From contig CALWNC010000001.1 of the NCBI GenBank assembly GCA_944382715.1, positions 1 through 64,000 on the forward strand: a stretch of DNA of 64,000 bases, read 5' to 3'. This document shows, one piece after another, positions 7,355-21,000 of the stretch. The stretch comes from an uncultured Clostridia bacterium. Lineage in GTDB: Bacteria > Bacillota > Clostridia > Christensenellales > UBA1242. How positions within the stretch are numbered: position 1 is the stretch's first letter; each line of letters starts with the position of its first letter. A program made the position numbers and the translations under genes. The notes beneath the pieces were generated by a model, which saw only the letters and a list, made by a program, of their open reading frames with translations, did no database searches and was not told where the DNA came from.

Positions 7355-10300
7355 TTATTTTTTATCTGTAGTAGTGCCAGTAGTGCTGTCCTTTTTATCT
7401 TTATCAGAAGTTATACCTAGTCTTTTTCTCTTTTCTTCTTCCTCTTTTTCTTTTGCCTTTCTTTCTTCTTCCTCTTTTACATAGATTCCAGTTCTTTCAT
7501 GTCTTTCTGCATCTGCTTGTTTTCTCTTAAATATTATTTGTTGTTTATAGAAGTCTGCATCAGAATTGTGAGTAACATAAGAGTCATATCTACTTAATTG
7601 TCCCTCAAGTTTTGACTTTTCAATTTTCAAATCTGCAAGTTGTTTTTGCATTTTACTTTTTTCTTTAAATGCCTTAACATTATCAACATTTGTCATCTGA
7701 TTAAGTTTTGCTTCCAAATCCTTTATTTGTGCAGAAACTTCATCTTTTCGATTTGACTGAGCTATAATGTTTTCCTGGGAGAAGATTGCATCGCGAACTC
7801 TTGATTTTACTGCTTTAACTGGGTGTCTTATTTGTCTTCCAAGTCTTTTTACAAATCCTGCATTTCTTATACCAGCAACATCGTCATCTTTTTTCATTCT
7901 TTCCTTGTTTTTAACAGTTTCTTTATTTATTAATGCTTTTTCTCTTTGAGCAATGTACTTTTGCTGATTTTCATTTACCTTAGTTTGTTCTTTTGTCCAC
8001 TTATCAATTCTATTTTGATATTTTAACTGTTTTTTGCTACCAGCTTCTACATATGTGAGCTTTTCATTATATTTATTAATTTTCTTTTGTGACTTTTTAA
8101 ATCTCTTATTTTGTTTATGATTTATATATGATCTGTATGCTTTATTTCCAGCTTTTTGGAAGATATTACCATAAACATTTTTAAAAGCTCGTTCTCGTCT
8201 TTCATCTCTTCTTTCAATACGCTGTCTGTGTTTATTCTTTACATGATTGATACCTGCCCCTATGGTATGACTTCCAACAAATTTAGCACCTCGCTTAATT
8301 CTACCAGTAAAGGTTTGACCAGCAAGTTTTTTTCTAGCTTTTGAATTGCCTTTCCATTCTGCTTTTTTTGCCTGATATTCAGCATCAGAAACTGTCTTTT
8401 TAAAGTTCTTTCTATCCATTCTTTCATTTTGAATATCTTCATAGCGAGCTTTCATTTTTTGTGCTTCACCTGTTGCACCACTAATTGCATTTTCAATTCT
8501 ATCTATTTCATCTGATGAGCCACCATGTCTCTTTTGCCACTTTAGTCGTTTTTCAAGAATTTTTCTACGCTTATCAATCTTTTTATATTGTCTGCCAGCT
8601 TTTCTCTTCTCTTTTCTAAGTTGTCTGCCAGTAAATGAATCAAATTTACTGCTTAAGCCATGTTCATCTTCTTGTGATTCTTCATCACCATCATCTTTTT
8701 TATTACTTGTTGGCTTGCCATCTTCATCTTCTTCATTATCTGAATCATTGCCTTCCATAAGCCCAAGTCTTTTATCTCTCCTATCGTCAGCCTGCTTATT
8801 TCTCATATCATTGGCACTTGATTGCAATGATGCAAGTTCTTCTTTTTGTGCTTGTAATAAATCTGCAAATGGACCTCCCTCGTTTTTCCATTTATTATCA
8901 TATTCTTGCTTCTCTTTAACTTTTTTGTCGTACTCAGCTTTATCATTTTCATACTTCTTTCTATCAGCTTCATACTGTTCTTCAAGTTTCTTCTTTTCTT
9001 CCTCACTCTTGCCTTCAAGATTTGGTTTCTCAGGTGCTTTTGGTTCTTCTCCTACCTCAGGTGGTTGATAAGTACTTTCTGCCCTAAAATTTTTCATTGC
9101 TTCTTTTGTCGCCTTAGCTTTTTGGCTATCAGTTCTGTCCTTTGCAACCTGGTCAATAAATGCACTTCCCGGTATAAGTTTTCTTTTAAAATTCCTTAAA
9201 TTGTTTAAATTTTTAATTGCTTTTTCTGATTTATTAATACCCTTTCTTACATTTGATCGCATTGCACTATTAGGACTGATTATAAATCCAACTATCCCAC
9301 CAACAACTTTACCAATTACCTTAGTAACTCTACCAACATTTATCAAAATCTTTTTTACACCTTCCATAAAATTGCTCTTAGGGTCGGTAGTACCAATCAT
9401 TTGATTTACCATAGTAGGAGCAGTTTCCAAGAGTGTAAATGCAACTAGTTCAAAAAGAATAGCAGTTGTAGCATTTAGCATGTTTGTAAGTTGATTAATT
9501 GTTAGAGAACTGAAAAATAGTGTACAAACCTTATACATAACCTTGTTTGTTGCAATGTCGCTCGGTTTAAAATACTGTATGGTTGTTATAATTGGAAATA
9601 GCATAAACACAAAATTCAGGCCTAGAATGATACCATATGTCGCAAATAATCTTTGGAAGTATTCTCTCCACCAACCATTATATGCTCTATCGTCTATTGG
9701 AATTGTAGCACAAGCTGCTGGATATGTTAATATTATTAAGAATAATTCAAACGAACGTTGAATCAGTCCAAAGAATGCGACTAAGCAAATTTTTGCAAGA
9801 AGAATTGGAGCAACGACAATTAATAATATATTAAATGTGCTTGGAATAAAAAGTTCTCTAAAAGATAATGTACCTGCACCATCTCTATATGCAGTTTCGG
9901 AAGGCTCAAACTGGAAGAAATAACTAAGTTTAATTCTTCCCGATTGTAGATTACTATAAATTGATTCTTCAGTATCTTGTGTAAATTGAATAGCATCAAA
10001 ATTCGTGCTTATATCACCCACAACTGACTCAGGATTGAAAAATGCCTGTATCATTTTTAAAAGTTTCTGAATACCAGAACCAGTTGAAAAGTTCGCTTGG
10101 AATAATTCATTTGCAAATCCCACAGCTACAGATTCTATATTCTCACGATAAAAGCTAATTCTAAGATTGCCATCTGCATCTGCCGTTTCTCTAATTGCAG
10201 TTGGATACTGAGAATCTTTAAAAGTACCTTTTGCTGCTATGATTTGTCCTTCCCTTATATATTCAGATTCAAAAGATTTATTATAGCGATTAGAATAACC

Positions 10301-11914
10301 AATAGTTAATGGTTCGTAGTAAGTATAGCTAATTCCATCAATTTCAGTTTCCTTTTCTACTGCCATAATAAACTTAGCACCTTCTATTTCATCTATTTGA
10401 CCTTTTAGATGAACATAAGGGATTTGCATTGAATAAGTAGGTTCACCATTTTCATCAGGTGAAATATAATAGCTTGTATAAGAAATAATATTCCAAAGAG
10501 ATTTGTTTTGGTATTTCTCAACACTTATGAATTCTAGCCCGTCCTCTGTAATTTCATTTGTCATATCAGCGTCAAGATAAAACTTAATTCCATACTGTTT
10601 AATAATTAAATCAAAAGTATTTCTTCTCAGTTCTTCATCTGGAATTTTAACTATACTATCTAAGACTTCCTCTATTGTTTTTATGTAAAGTACATTTCCA
10701 GTATTAATCTCAAAATCTATTACATCTGCCATTACATAGTATTCTTCTGCATATGATTCAATGCGTCTATATTTAGATAAAGAATCCGAACTATCTTCTA
10801 CCTTAATATCATAAATGCCATAGTATGCTGATTCCTTATATTCTTCTTTTGAAGAGTCTAAAATCTGATTTAGTTCGGTAAAAGTCATAAAGTTTTCATT
10901 TACAAATGACAAATATGTCACATACTGTAAATTATTTGTACTCATTAAATATTCTGTAAATTTTTCATTTACTGGGTTTTCTTGATAATACAGTAAAATT
11001 TCTTTTTCTTTTGTAAAGTCACAAACAATAGGAATTCTCGCATTATTTTGGGCATAGGTTCTATATGCATTTGATGAAACCGATGCAGAAGCGAAAATTT
11101 GTGAACCAAGTGTCATGGCACCTGAAGTATTTGTTGCCCTAAATAGTGTTTGCAATAATAAATCTGAAAATACAATTCCACAAATTGCAAGGAATGGAGT
11201 TATTAGAAGCAAAACAAAAGCACGAATGGTCTTTTTAATAGTTTCCATCACACTTGTAGGTTTAGATTTACGCATTGCTTCAAACTGTGATTTAACAAGT
11301 GCAATAATTGTGAAAATTACTATTGCAATAATTGTAATTACTATTAAATTTCTAAGTATTGCAGTAGCCCTTTCTTCTGCCGTGATAAGCAAGTTAAATA
11401 CCATATCTGATTCGGGTGCAAAAATTCCCGAAATAGAAGTATAGTCCATATTTAAGCCACATAGATTTTTTATGTAAGAAAATATAATATCAACAAAGCA
11501 TAAGATCCATTTCGCTATTGAATAAAATATTTTTACAAAGAATTCTTTTACAGTTTTTTCAATTGTTGCAATATTAAAATCTGCTGTTGTTTGAGAAATA
11601 ATTGTAAAGAAAACTCCAATTAATGCTGCAATTAAAATTATAATTCCAATTATGATAATTAAGGTTATAATGATTAAACCTTTCTCAGAGCTTTTATTAT
11701 TTTTATTATCTTGTTTTTGATTTTCACTAGCATTTTGAAAATTAGATATTTTTTTGATATCTGAACTATTAGATAGTGTGTGATTGTTTAATTCACTTTC
11801 TCTAATATCCTTTGAATTTTTATCATTTTTAGAGCAAGCAGAGAAAATAGATGAAAGCGAATTATTAACATTCATCACATTATTTGATAATTTGAGACCA
11901 TTGTTTGTTTCCAT
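7355..11914 (-). CDS. VirB6/TrbL-like polytopic membrane protein with cytoplasmic coiled coil (1,519 aa)
   Basis: Smallest of three paralogous giants in this locus. A polar Asn/Ser-rich N-terminus (1-77) precedes hydrophobic segments at about 79-108, 124-150, 187-207 and 231-253. The shared motif NAYRTYAQNNARIPI is at 283-297. A hydrophilic domain of about 400 residues, probably outside, follows to about 710. A second membrane block (about 715-870) contains TYPAACATIPIDDRAYNGWW and YGIILGLNFVFML. The last 600 residues are highly charged, Lys/Glu-rich and coiled-coil-prone, hence probably cytoplasmic. AGGAG sits nine bases before ATG 11914. It is the last gene of the operon, 136 bp after the 4,133-aa gene, and ends at a strong terminator. 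A VirB6/TrbL-type channel role is inferred from architecture and from the VirB4 and VirD4 neighbours. Confidence 0.75.
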   Translation of the reverse strand: METNNGLKLSNNVMNVNNSLSSIFSACSKNDKNSKDIRESELNNHTLSNSSDIKKISNFQNASENQKQDNKNNKSSEKGLIIITLIIIIGIIILIAALIGVFFTIISQTTADFNIATIEKTVKEFFVKIFYSIAKWILCFVDIIFSYIKNLCGLNMDYTSISGIFAPESDMVFNLLITAEERATAILRNLIVITIIAIVIFTIIALVKSQFEAMRKSKPTSVMETIKKTIRAFVLLLITPFLAICGIVFSDLLLQTLFRATNTSGAMTLGSQIFASASVSSNAYRTYAQNNARIPIVCDFTKEKEILLYYQENPVNEKFTEYLMSTNNLQYVTYLSFVNENFMTFTELNQILDSSKEEYKESAYYGIYDIKVEDSSDSLSKYRRIESYAEEYYVMADVIDFEINTGNVLYIKTIEEVLDSIVKIPDEELRRNTFDLIIKQYGIKFYLDADMTNEITEDGLEFISVEKYQNKSLWNIISYTSYYISPDENGEPTYSMQIPYVHLKGQIDEIEGAKFIMAVEKETEIDGISYTYYEPLTIGYSNRYNKSFESEYIREGQIIAAKGTFKDSQYPTAIRETADADGNLRISFYRENIESVAVGFANELFQANFSTGSGIQKLLKMIQAFFNPESVVGDISTNFDAIQFTQDTEESIYSNLQSGRIKLSYFFQFEPSETAYRDGAGTLSFRELFIPSTFNILLIVVAPILLAKICLVAFFGLIQRSFELFLIILTYPAACATIPIDDRAYNGWWREYFQRLFATYGIILGLNFVFMLFPIITTIQYFKPSDIATNKVMYKVCTLFFSSLTINQLTNMLNATTAILFELVAFTLLETAPTMVNQMIGTTDPKSNFMEGVKKILINVGRVTKVIGKVVGGIVGFIISPNSAMRSNVRKGINKSEKAIKNLNNLRNFKRKLIPGSAFIDQVAKDRTDSQKAKATKEAMKNFRAESTYQPPEVGEEPKAPEKPNLEGKSEEEKKKLEEQYEADRKKYENDKAEYDKKVKEKQEYDNKWKNEGGPFADLLQAQKEELASLQSSANDMRNKQADDRRDKRLGLMEGNDSDNEEDEDGKPTSNKKDDGDEESQEDEHGLSSKFDSFTGRQLRKEKRKAGRQYKKIDKRRKILEKRLKWQKRHGGSSDEIDRIENAISGATGEAQKMKARYEDIQNERMDRKNFKKTVSDAEYQAKKAEWKGNSKARKKLAGQTFTGRIKRGAKFVGSHTIGAGINHVKNKHRQRIERRDERRERAFKNVYGNIFQKAGNKAYRSYINHKQNKRFKKSQKKINKYNEKLTYVEAGSKKQLKYQNRIDKWTKEQTKVNENQQKYIAQREKALINKETVKNKERMKKDDDVAGIRNAGFVKRLGRQIRHPVKAVKSRVRDAIFSQENIIAQSNRKDEVSAQIKDLEAKLNQMTNVDNVKAFKEKSKMQKQLADLKIEKSKLEGQLSRYDSYVTHNSDADFYKQQIIFKRKQADAERHERTGIYVKEEEERKAKEKEEEEKRKRLGITSDKDKKDSTTGTTTDKK

Positions 11915-12050
11915 CTATTTATCTCCTATTTCGTATTTTTTAAGTGTAGCAATAAATCTAAATGCTTTTAATCTTTTTCTGTGTAATTTATTTGACAATT
12001 TAATCTTAATTTATATTGTCCTATTTTTCTACTCGTTTACTTGCTCTTGT

Positions 12051-15000
12051 CTATTTTTTTTGAGATTTACCTTGAGCTTTTTTTTCTTGTTTCTGTCTTT
12101 GTTTCTCTTGTTCTTTAGCTTCTGAAGCCGCTTCTCTATCTCTCCTTCTCATTAATGCACCACCAGTCATAAACTTCTCAGCTACATTACCAGATGCTCT
12201 TTTTACAGCTTTGAAGGCATTTTTAGGTGCCCTTGCGACAGCTTTTACTGCTCTCACAGGTGCAGTTACGACCTTTTTCATTCCACCATAAATGCTCTTT
12301 GCTGCATACTTTACATTCTCTCCGACTTTCTTTACTCTTTTTGCCACTGCTTGTCCAGTTTTCTTAGCAACGAATTTTACGGTGCCCTTTAAGTAGTTTC
12401 CAAAGCCGATTTTCTCTTTAGCATTCTCTTTTGAGTCTTCCTTTTTGTCCTTAGTATCTGCTTGCTTATCTTTAGTATCTTCTTTCTTATCTTTAGATTC
12501 TTCTTCATCTATTTTTGCTTTTTTATCGTTAGACTTTTGTGCTTTTTTATCTCTAGATTTTTCGGCTTCTGCCTTTACTCCACTTGAAAAGCCCTTAAAG
12601 CCTTTTTTAAGTTTTTCCTCAGCATTGTTAAGTGAATCTTTCATACCTAACTTTTTCTTTTTTGGGTCTTTATATTTTACACCACTATTAAACTCATCAA
12701 GACCAAATGTTCTATTAAATGCATTTGCTCTTTTCATATTCTTTTCAAATTTTGCCTTTCTAATCTTTTTAGCATTTTCTGCAAACTGTCTAGCATATTT
12801 ATCTGCCTGAGCCTTTGACATGTTGCCATTTTTTTGTGCCATTTTTGACATCTTTCTAGCCTTACCATTAATGCCAATATTATGAGCAGTTTGATTTATT
12901 CTCCTAAATATTGCACTACCTGGCACGGCTTCTTTAGCAGCCTCAATCGCAGCAGCTTTTGCTTCAATAAGTAGTTCTCCTGTATAAATTTTACCAACAA
13001 ATCCAGCCGCATTTCTAACATCTTTAACAACTCCCTTAACCATTTGAGTCATAGCTACAATTGGTTCTTTATTATCAAGAGCTGAAGCAAATGAGTTTTC
13101 AACTCTTCCACCTGTAACAATCTTGCCAATCATATTTGCAGCTTGCTGAATCATTTGTGAGGCAATTATTACAAAGAAGAAAGTTATAATACCATTGATA
13201 AATCCAGTTGAAAGCCAAGATACTGGTGACTCAGCAATTATTTGCATAGTTGCATCGCCATCTTGAACATAAGTCATATTTAGTGCAGTATTAACTAAGA
13301 TATAGTAAAGGTTAAAGCTTACAACAATACCAAACACACTAAGAAGTGACTTTGTAAACATATCTTTCCAAGTATTGTAAGCTTGACTGTTGCTTTCATC
13401 AATTTGAAGTGAGTTCATTGAAATGGCAAGAGGTCCAATAAGAACAAGTGCCATTAAATCCAATATTCTTCGCATTGCTACTAATAAAGCTTTGAATAAT
13501 ATTGGTATCATTGTAACAAATCCTAAGAACATTAGCAAGTGGAAAACTACATCCATATTGTAAAAACTTGTAAACTGGTCAAGTACAGAAACTGCTCCAT
13601 ACTCATCATACATACCTAAGTTATACACATTTGTAAACTGAACATAGTAAACTTGGAAATCTGAATTTAAGTAAAGTGATGGATTATTAGCACTAATATA
13701 CATAGTCCAAGTATCACCATAATTTGAGAATGTTGAGTAAGGTACATATGAAACATAATTTACTGTTGATACCTCAGAAACTATACTACCTGAAGAAATT
13801 GAACTTTCATCTAAAGAAGTTGTTGCTATTATGTTATCTCTATAATAGGTAATTTCTCCGTTTACCATACGAATTGCCGTTGGTAAAAGTTCTGTATCAT
13901 TACCAGTTAAGATACCTTTGGCAATAATTGGATAGGCATGTGCTGAGTCATAATAATCAGTTTTTAAATCAACACCATAATCTTGGCGAATATACTCTAA
14001 GTATTTATCAGTAACTGCGTAGTTATCATTTCTAGCTAAGATTGGATAATATTTACCTTCTTCTTCATTATAAGTGCACAAGATGAATGTATCACCATTT
14101 GCCTCATCATAGACTCCATTTTTATTATATAAATCATCATATTGTCTATTAACGAGTTCTTCGATTGGACGATTATCAAGTCCAGCAAGTCTTAATACAA
14201 GACCACTAGTAGTTAAATCTCTTCTAAATTCTGCTCTTGCATAATAAGATTCATTATATGTCACATATCCCACAACATCTGTACCACTTTTTATGAGAGT
14301 ATTATTAACTCTAGCTATAGTTCTACCAAGTTCAGTTTCTCTTTCTTCACTTACATTTTCAGTTTCATAGTTGTCTTTACTATAAAAGTAATCAAATTCA
14401 CTACAGATTAAATAGAATAATGTTAAATATCTCTTTGAATTATTTTCGCCTGTATCTCCCTCATTTTTTTCAAAATTAATGAGTGCATCCATAAGTATTG
14501 TCTTTAATTTTTGGAAATACATATTTTCAAATGAAATAGTTGTACCCTCAAAGTCCGTTTCAAGTCCATTACTATTATCTTCCACGCTGTTAGTTAAATA
14601 TAGGATAACCTTTTTAAATATTTCATGAATTCTATCAGAAGAAGAGTCACTGCCAGTATTATAATTACCAGCATAGCCATAATCACCTATATTATAGCCA
14701 TAATAGATATCTCCACTACTTTCAACTGTTGAAGTTTGGATATACCAAAGATAATATCTAAGTGCACTATTCTTATCCTCATCACTCATAGATTCATAGT
14801 CTGTAGAACCCAATCCAATTTTAGCAAGTAAATCATTGCCCGAAGCATTTAAAGTTTCACTATTGTCAGCAACAATTAAAGTTCTAAGTGTATCATAAGT
14901 TAAATATTCATTTTCAACAATATAGTCCAAAATTAAATATTCCTGTGTGGTTTTTATGTAAGCATTAGTACTAAACATATTCATATTTATGTCTTTAAAT

Positions 15001-18000
15001 GGATTTTTGACATAAATATAATCGGTCATAAGTACTGAGTCCTGATTGTTATAAACTCCACCCAAACTCTCATTATCTGAGTCATTAGCAGATAAATCCA
15101 TCATATTACTTAACAGATATAATTTCCCAGTATAATCTGCAAGTTTTGAAGCAAAACTTCTAAGAGTAGTAAATGATGCAATTTTAGTTTTTGCAGAGTT
15201 TGTCGTTTCATCATAGGCACTTGATATGTCTACAATTCCAGTAAATTCTGAACTTGTATAACTTGCAGGAATACCAAATTTTTCTAGGTATTCACCACCA
15301 TAAACATATTCACCAAGTCTTGATGTTGAAACTGTAGTCTTAATGGTATATTGTTTATTTTGAATAGTAAATGCAAAACCTTCTTCTACATAATTATTTG
15401 CATACTGTGCCAGTGTAAATGTTACACTTGCCTTTGCTGTCTTATCCAGAATATTTTGGGTATTAATGTAAGCGCCAAGATTATTGTACCATTCAGATAG
15501 TCTGTCATATGCATCATCAATATATCCTTCACGAACATCAGTTGGATTAACTGAACCCAAACTTGTAGTACCACCTTGTTCTAAGTAAGATACATCTGAT
15601 AACTCTGATAATACTAAACCCATTTCTTCATAACATTGATTAATTAAATCCCAAGCCTCAGAACTTCCTTTTTCTGATTTAGAATAAACAAACTGGAATG
15701 AAGAGAAATCAAATATATTGTCAAGCTTAAATATGTTATCAGTATAATCTAAGTACCTAGGATTGTTTTTAAATACCTTTTTTAGCAATGTATAAACTGT
15801 TTCTACATTAGTAAGTCCATCAATAATATCTTTTAAGCTATTTCCTATATCCTCTGCTGATTCTTCAACATTTTCTAAGTCTCCAGTTATTGCTGATATT
15901 TCTGTTTCAATGTATGAACCTGCCGCATCTACTGCATCGCCAACCAAATCGTCTAGAGAATATAGAGGATTTATTATATTATTTATATAAGAAACAAGAA
16001 CCTTTGCTTTATTTAACTGAAGTGAAGCTTGATAAAGACTATATTTTTCAAAGTAAACTGATGCACCATTGATACTTGAATCGCTAACCTCGTTCCAACG
16101 CGTGATTTTGCCATCAAGATAGTCTTTATAAAGCTTAAGGTAAGTAGGTTGAGATGAACCAGATTGTTTTAGAGTTTGTCTTATTGAATAGTAAACATCT
16201 AAAAGGAAACAATAAAGAGGGTCTTTATCACTGATTGAACTACCTGAATCAAGATAAACTGAACTATAATACTTATCTAGGCTTGTATACAAGCTATCAA
16301 AGTTTACTAGACTTTTGTCGTAGGTTAATGTCCCTTCCTTATTATTAAAATATTCCCATGCCGACTTGATGTTAAATGTAAACATAGGAACAGCATTATC
16401 TCTAAGTGATTCGTTTTCATACCAAGTTAATTCTTCAAAACTTGAGTATGTAAATGAATCAACTGTTTCCCCATTTTCATCAGTTTGACCATTAAAGTAT
16501 GCATAGTACTTAGCATAATCACCACTAGCTTTAGCCAAATACTCGTAAATTGTGTACTGTGAAAGCACTCTAGTTGCAATGGTGTATAAATATTCAGCAA
16601 AGTCTGATGAAAGAATTGCAGTGGCAAGGAATGACTTATAGATGCTCATTGTAAGATTATCAACCTTACCATCTTTAATTGTTATATTCCTTTCATCTGC
16701 TATATCGTCCAAAATAGAAGCAAAACCTGTATTAAATAAGTCTACAAAAACTTGTGCTTCATTTACAAGAGTATCATAGTTTTCCTCTCCCATTATAGAT
16801 AGCATGAGTGCTTTAATTGTACTAGCATCAAAAATAGAATCATATTCATATTCAGCATAATTGTTTGAGCCTTCTGACTCGTTTGCTACAGAAAGGAAGA
16901 ATTCTGATAAAACCATACCAACAGCCGTAATATTTGCTGAATTGCCAGAAGAAATATACTGCCCTGATGCAATACCTGAATGATATTCACCTAATGTATC
17001 AATCCAACCATCTGTTGCAAGCAAAGTAGACCAGTTAAGATCTGGATAAATGACCATCATATCATTTATGAGTTTTTGAGGCCAATTTACCTTCTGTACA
17101 TTTGCTGAAATTGTGTAATTTGTATAACGAGTGAGAGAAATTTGATAGTTAAAATATACATTACTATCCAAATTCCTATAAAATCTAAAACTTTCTTCAG
17201 TTAGGTTGTCTGAGTTAGAAAGTATTGAAGGTTCTCCCAAAATTGTATAGTTAACTGTTTGGTCATCTTTTCTATAGCATATATTGCTATCACCTTGTCT
17301 ATCATACAATAAATCAAAATTACTACTTAATACAAAGATGATCTCATTATTACTATTGTTTATCAACTGATAGTATTCATTTATAATTTGTGGATTATCC
17401 GGATTTACCCAGTTAACCTTTCCATCAGCCGAATAAGTTAAAGTTGTTGCAGTTTCAATTAATTCTATAACTGGTTTACCAAAGTCTTGATACAACTTTA
17501 AGTAGTCTTCTTGTGTTGTTAAATCAGTTGCGTTCTCATCTATAATTTCAAATAAATCTTCAGGATACAAATCTGTATTATATTTTTCTGCTAAAACAAA
17601 GATTGTTTCATTTGATGTTAAATCTTTAAGAGAATAATAAACTTTTCCAGATAATCTTGTATTTTCAAACTCATTTGCGAGATCGCTTGTAATAACCTCT
17701 ATGTTATATCTATGGCTTTTACAAAGAACTCTCAAACTATAACCAACGTCAGCATCAAGCACATTGGCATTTTTTATAGTTTCATAGTACTTGTCGCTTC
17801 CACCTACTTGAATATTTCCATCATTTACTTCTAAATTTGTTGTTAAATTAATTTTATTTTGTATTGTATATTCAACACCATCAATTGTAAATACAATTTC
17901 TGATCGTATATCACAAAGTTCATTACCTTGAGTTACTTCAATAAGTTTAGTGATGTTATAAGTTGTTCCGTTAATTCTTAGATAATAATCAGTGCCTTCA

Positions 18001-21000
18001 CTACCATTTCTAATTAATTCGTAGTAGAAATCTTTATTTTTTAAATCACTAAAAGATAGCTCTTCAAAGATATTATTAGGAATATTTTTTGTATATTCAT
18101 AAATAATTATATAGTCTAAAATAGTCCATGTACTAGTATCTTCCAATATAAAATCACTTGATAGCTTTAAATTAATTAAAATTGAATTGTCGATTGCTTC
18201 ATCAGGAATTGAAGATATATTGTTAATTCCAAGTAAACTGAAAATAAAATTCTTAGCAGTTGAATCTGTTTTATAGTAATAATAATTATTAAATTTAAAA
18301 TCTTCGGTCGCAATTACTGAGGTGATTTTGTAACTAAAATTAGTAATTTGCATTTGATCAGGTTCATCAATACTAGATCCCGTTAAATCAATACTAATTG
18401 GTTGATCGTTAGTTTGATAAGACAAGAGCATAATATTAGTAAACTCTTTATCAAACAAATTATAGAAAATATTATAGTCAACATAAATATAGTTTAATAT
18501 TTCATCTTTCTTTGCTTCGTCCGCACTATTATTAGAGTTTAGAATATTATTTAGCTCATTAATATCATCAATAGCTTGTCCAATTAATAGAACATTGTGA
18601 CTTGTAATATTTCCAACTTCATCTGTTATTTTAATATTACAGAATGTTGCTGGAACATACCCCAAATTTACATAATATTGGAAATTTTTAATTGAAGTAT
18701 CAAAATTTTTAGTACTTTGACTAAAAATATAATAAATAATAAAATCAGAAAGTTTCCAAGTTGAATAGTTACTTACATCAAACCCAGTAGAAAATTTAAG
18801 CTGTACTGTAGTTGAATCACTACCCTGTTCCATTCCATTAAGTGTAGGTGCCTTAGTTGAAGCATTTGATAAAATATCATCACTTACAACTAAAATTGCG
18901 TAATTTTTAGAATTTTCATAATCATGTGCAGAATTTATTATCGCATTTGTTGGTGCACCATTAGACAAATCAAAACTACCAAGTTCACTGAAAATTTTGC
19001 TATCTTCATTAATTTTTAAAGAGTTTGTATTTGTATCAATTTCAACATTAATTTTAGTCAAATTAATGTAGCTATTGTTGATATACAAATAGTTTTTATT
19101 ATCAAACTCAAGAACTGTATTTGATTCTGAACTACTTAAAACACCAGCCAAACTTAGAACAAATACATCAAAAACGGTAAGATCTGAAACATCTTTACTG
19201 TCAATATTCTCACCAAGATATGCAACAGTTTTATTAGAAATTGATGCATCTTCTGCCAATAAATTATAAACATAAATATTCGTATCACTATTTATAAACT
19301 GTATTCTCTTGCTTGAGTCATTAGACAAACTGAATTCTAAATAACTACCATTTACATTTCCAGTAACAGCATAATTAATAATTTCTAATGCTGTAACTGA
19401 GCCACTTGTAAGATTAAATGACAGTGAATTATCATCAACATTTTCTTGATTGAATGTTTTAAATAGATTATCATTTATCTTTACATAATGTTGATTTGTG
19501 CCGTCACTAAGAAGCAAATATCCATTTTTATTACTATCACCATATACTGCATATGTTATATATGTTGTATCACTTGGAACAGTTTTAAAATAATAATAAT
19601 ACAATATTCCATACCAAGACCAAGTTGAAATATCACTGAGTGACATACTATTGCTTAATGGGATATCTTGAGTGCAAAGTGTATTGACATCTACAACTAT
19701 TCCATTCATATAACTATCATAAATCTTAGAATTTAATGTATTAGTGCTTTCAAAAACTTCAGATTTATAATTTTGTAGAATATTTACAAACATTATTGTA
19801 AATAAGTCACTTGGTGTAGAAATTAAAAGTTCTTCATTAGAACCATCTTCAGTCAAACCCTCAATATTTAATATTGAAGAGATATTTATTGAAAATGTTG
19901 CTGTAGTGTTGTTTTTTGATTGTGCAATTCTAATATAATAATTTGAACCATCTATAAATAATGTTGCTGAAGAAACTGAATCCAGTTCTCCATCTTCTTT
20001 TAAAAGTCCTAAATTATATAAAATAATTGTAAATGGTTTCCAAGTCGTAATATCATTTATATCAAAATCATTAATTTCCTGAATTTCTGATAAAGTAATT
20101 GCTCTAAGATGTGAATAATCAAAATTATCATTTTGTATAATCAAGCTGTTATATACATTATCGTAAAGTAATTTAATAATGTCATTTAAACCGTCATCAT
20201 CAGTCAAACTGGTAATATCATTATTAAGTTTAGTTGAAACCTTAATTTCTGAATTGTATTCAATTATAATATTATTTACAATTAAATACTGACTACCAGA
20301 ATAGTCACCATTATCTTCATTATACATGTTATAAATTTGGAATGTAATTGGTTCTATACTGTTAATTGTCTGATAAATATAAGCATCTAAAAGTGTAATA
20401 CTATCTTCACTTGAAAATGATGTATAAGTTTCATTAACTGTAGATGTCTCACCCGTTGTTTCATCAACAACTGTAATGGTTGATGGGGTAAATAACTTTT
20501 TACTACAACTAATTGTAGAATTTCCAGTAATTTCTATATAAGAATTAGAAGAATAAATATTTGTAACATAGAATAATGTTGTACCATCATCAATATCGAA
20601 TAGTTTAACATAGTAAGTTGGTGAACTAGAAGTATTTGAGACATAAACTTCAAAATTATATGTTGAATTTGTAGCATTGAAGCGTGTTTTTGCAAGATCA
20701 CCATATTCCCCTGAGTTCATGAGTGAAATTAAATAAAGGTCAAATTGAGTGAGTAAATTGCTATCATTACTTCCAGCAAATGTATAACTAAAGGTTAAAT
20801 TAGTATAACGATTTATTAATGAATAATCAGTAAGAGCCTCTGTATTAGATGAGGTTACCATATTATAATCCTCATTATAATTTTCAGAAACATCATTAGC
20901 TACAGTGCTTAAGTCTGATGAGATAACATAATTATTGTTTATAGATAAACCCAATTTTTGTAAGTTTTGCGAAGTGAGTTCAATTGCCTTATCTCCAATT

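Noticed and set aside
8715..9404. Several plus-strand frames of 65-120 codons antisense to the 1,519-aa gene
   Set aside because: They mirror Lys/Glu-rich coding DNA, giving Ser/Phe/Leu-rich nonsense proteins without ribosome sites.
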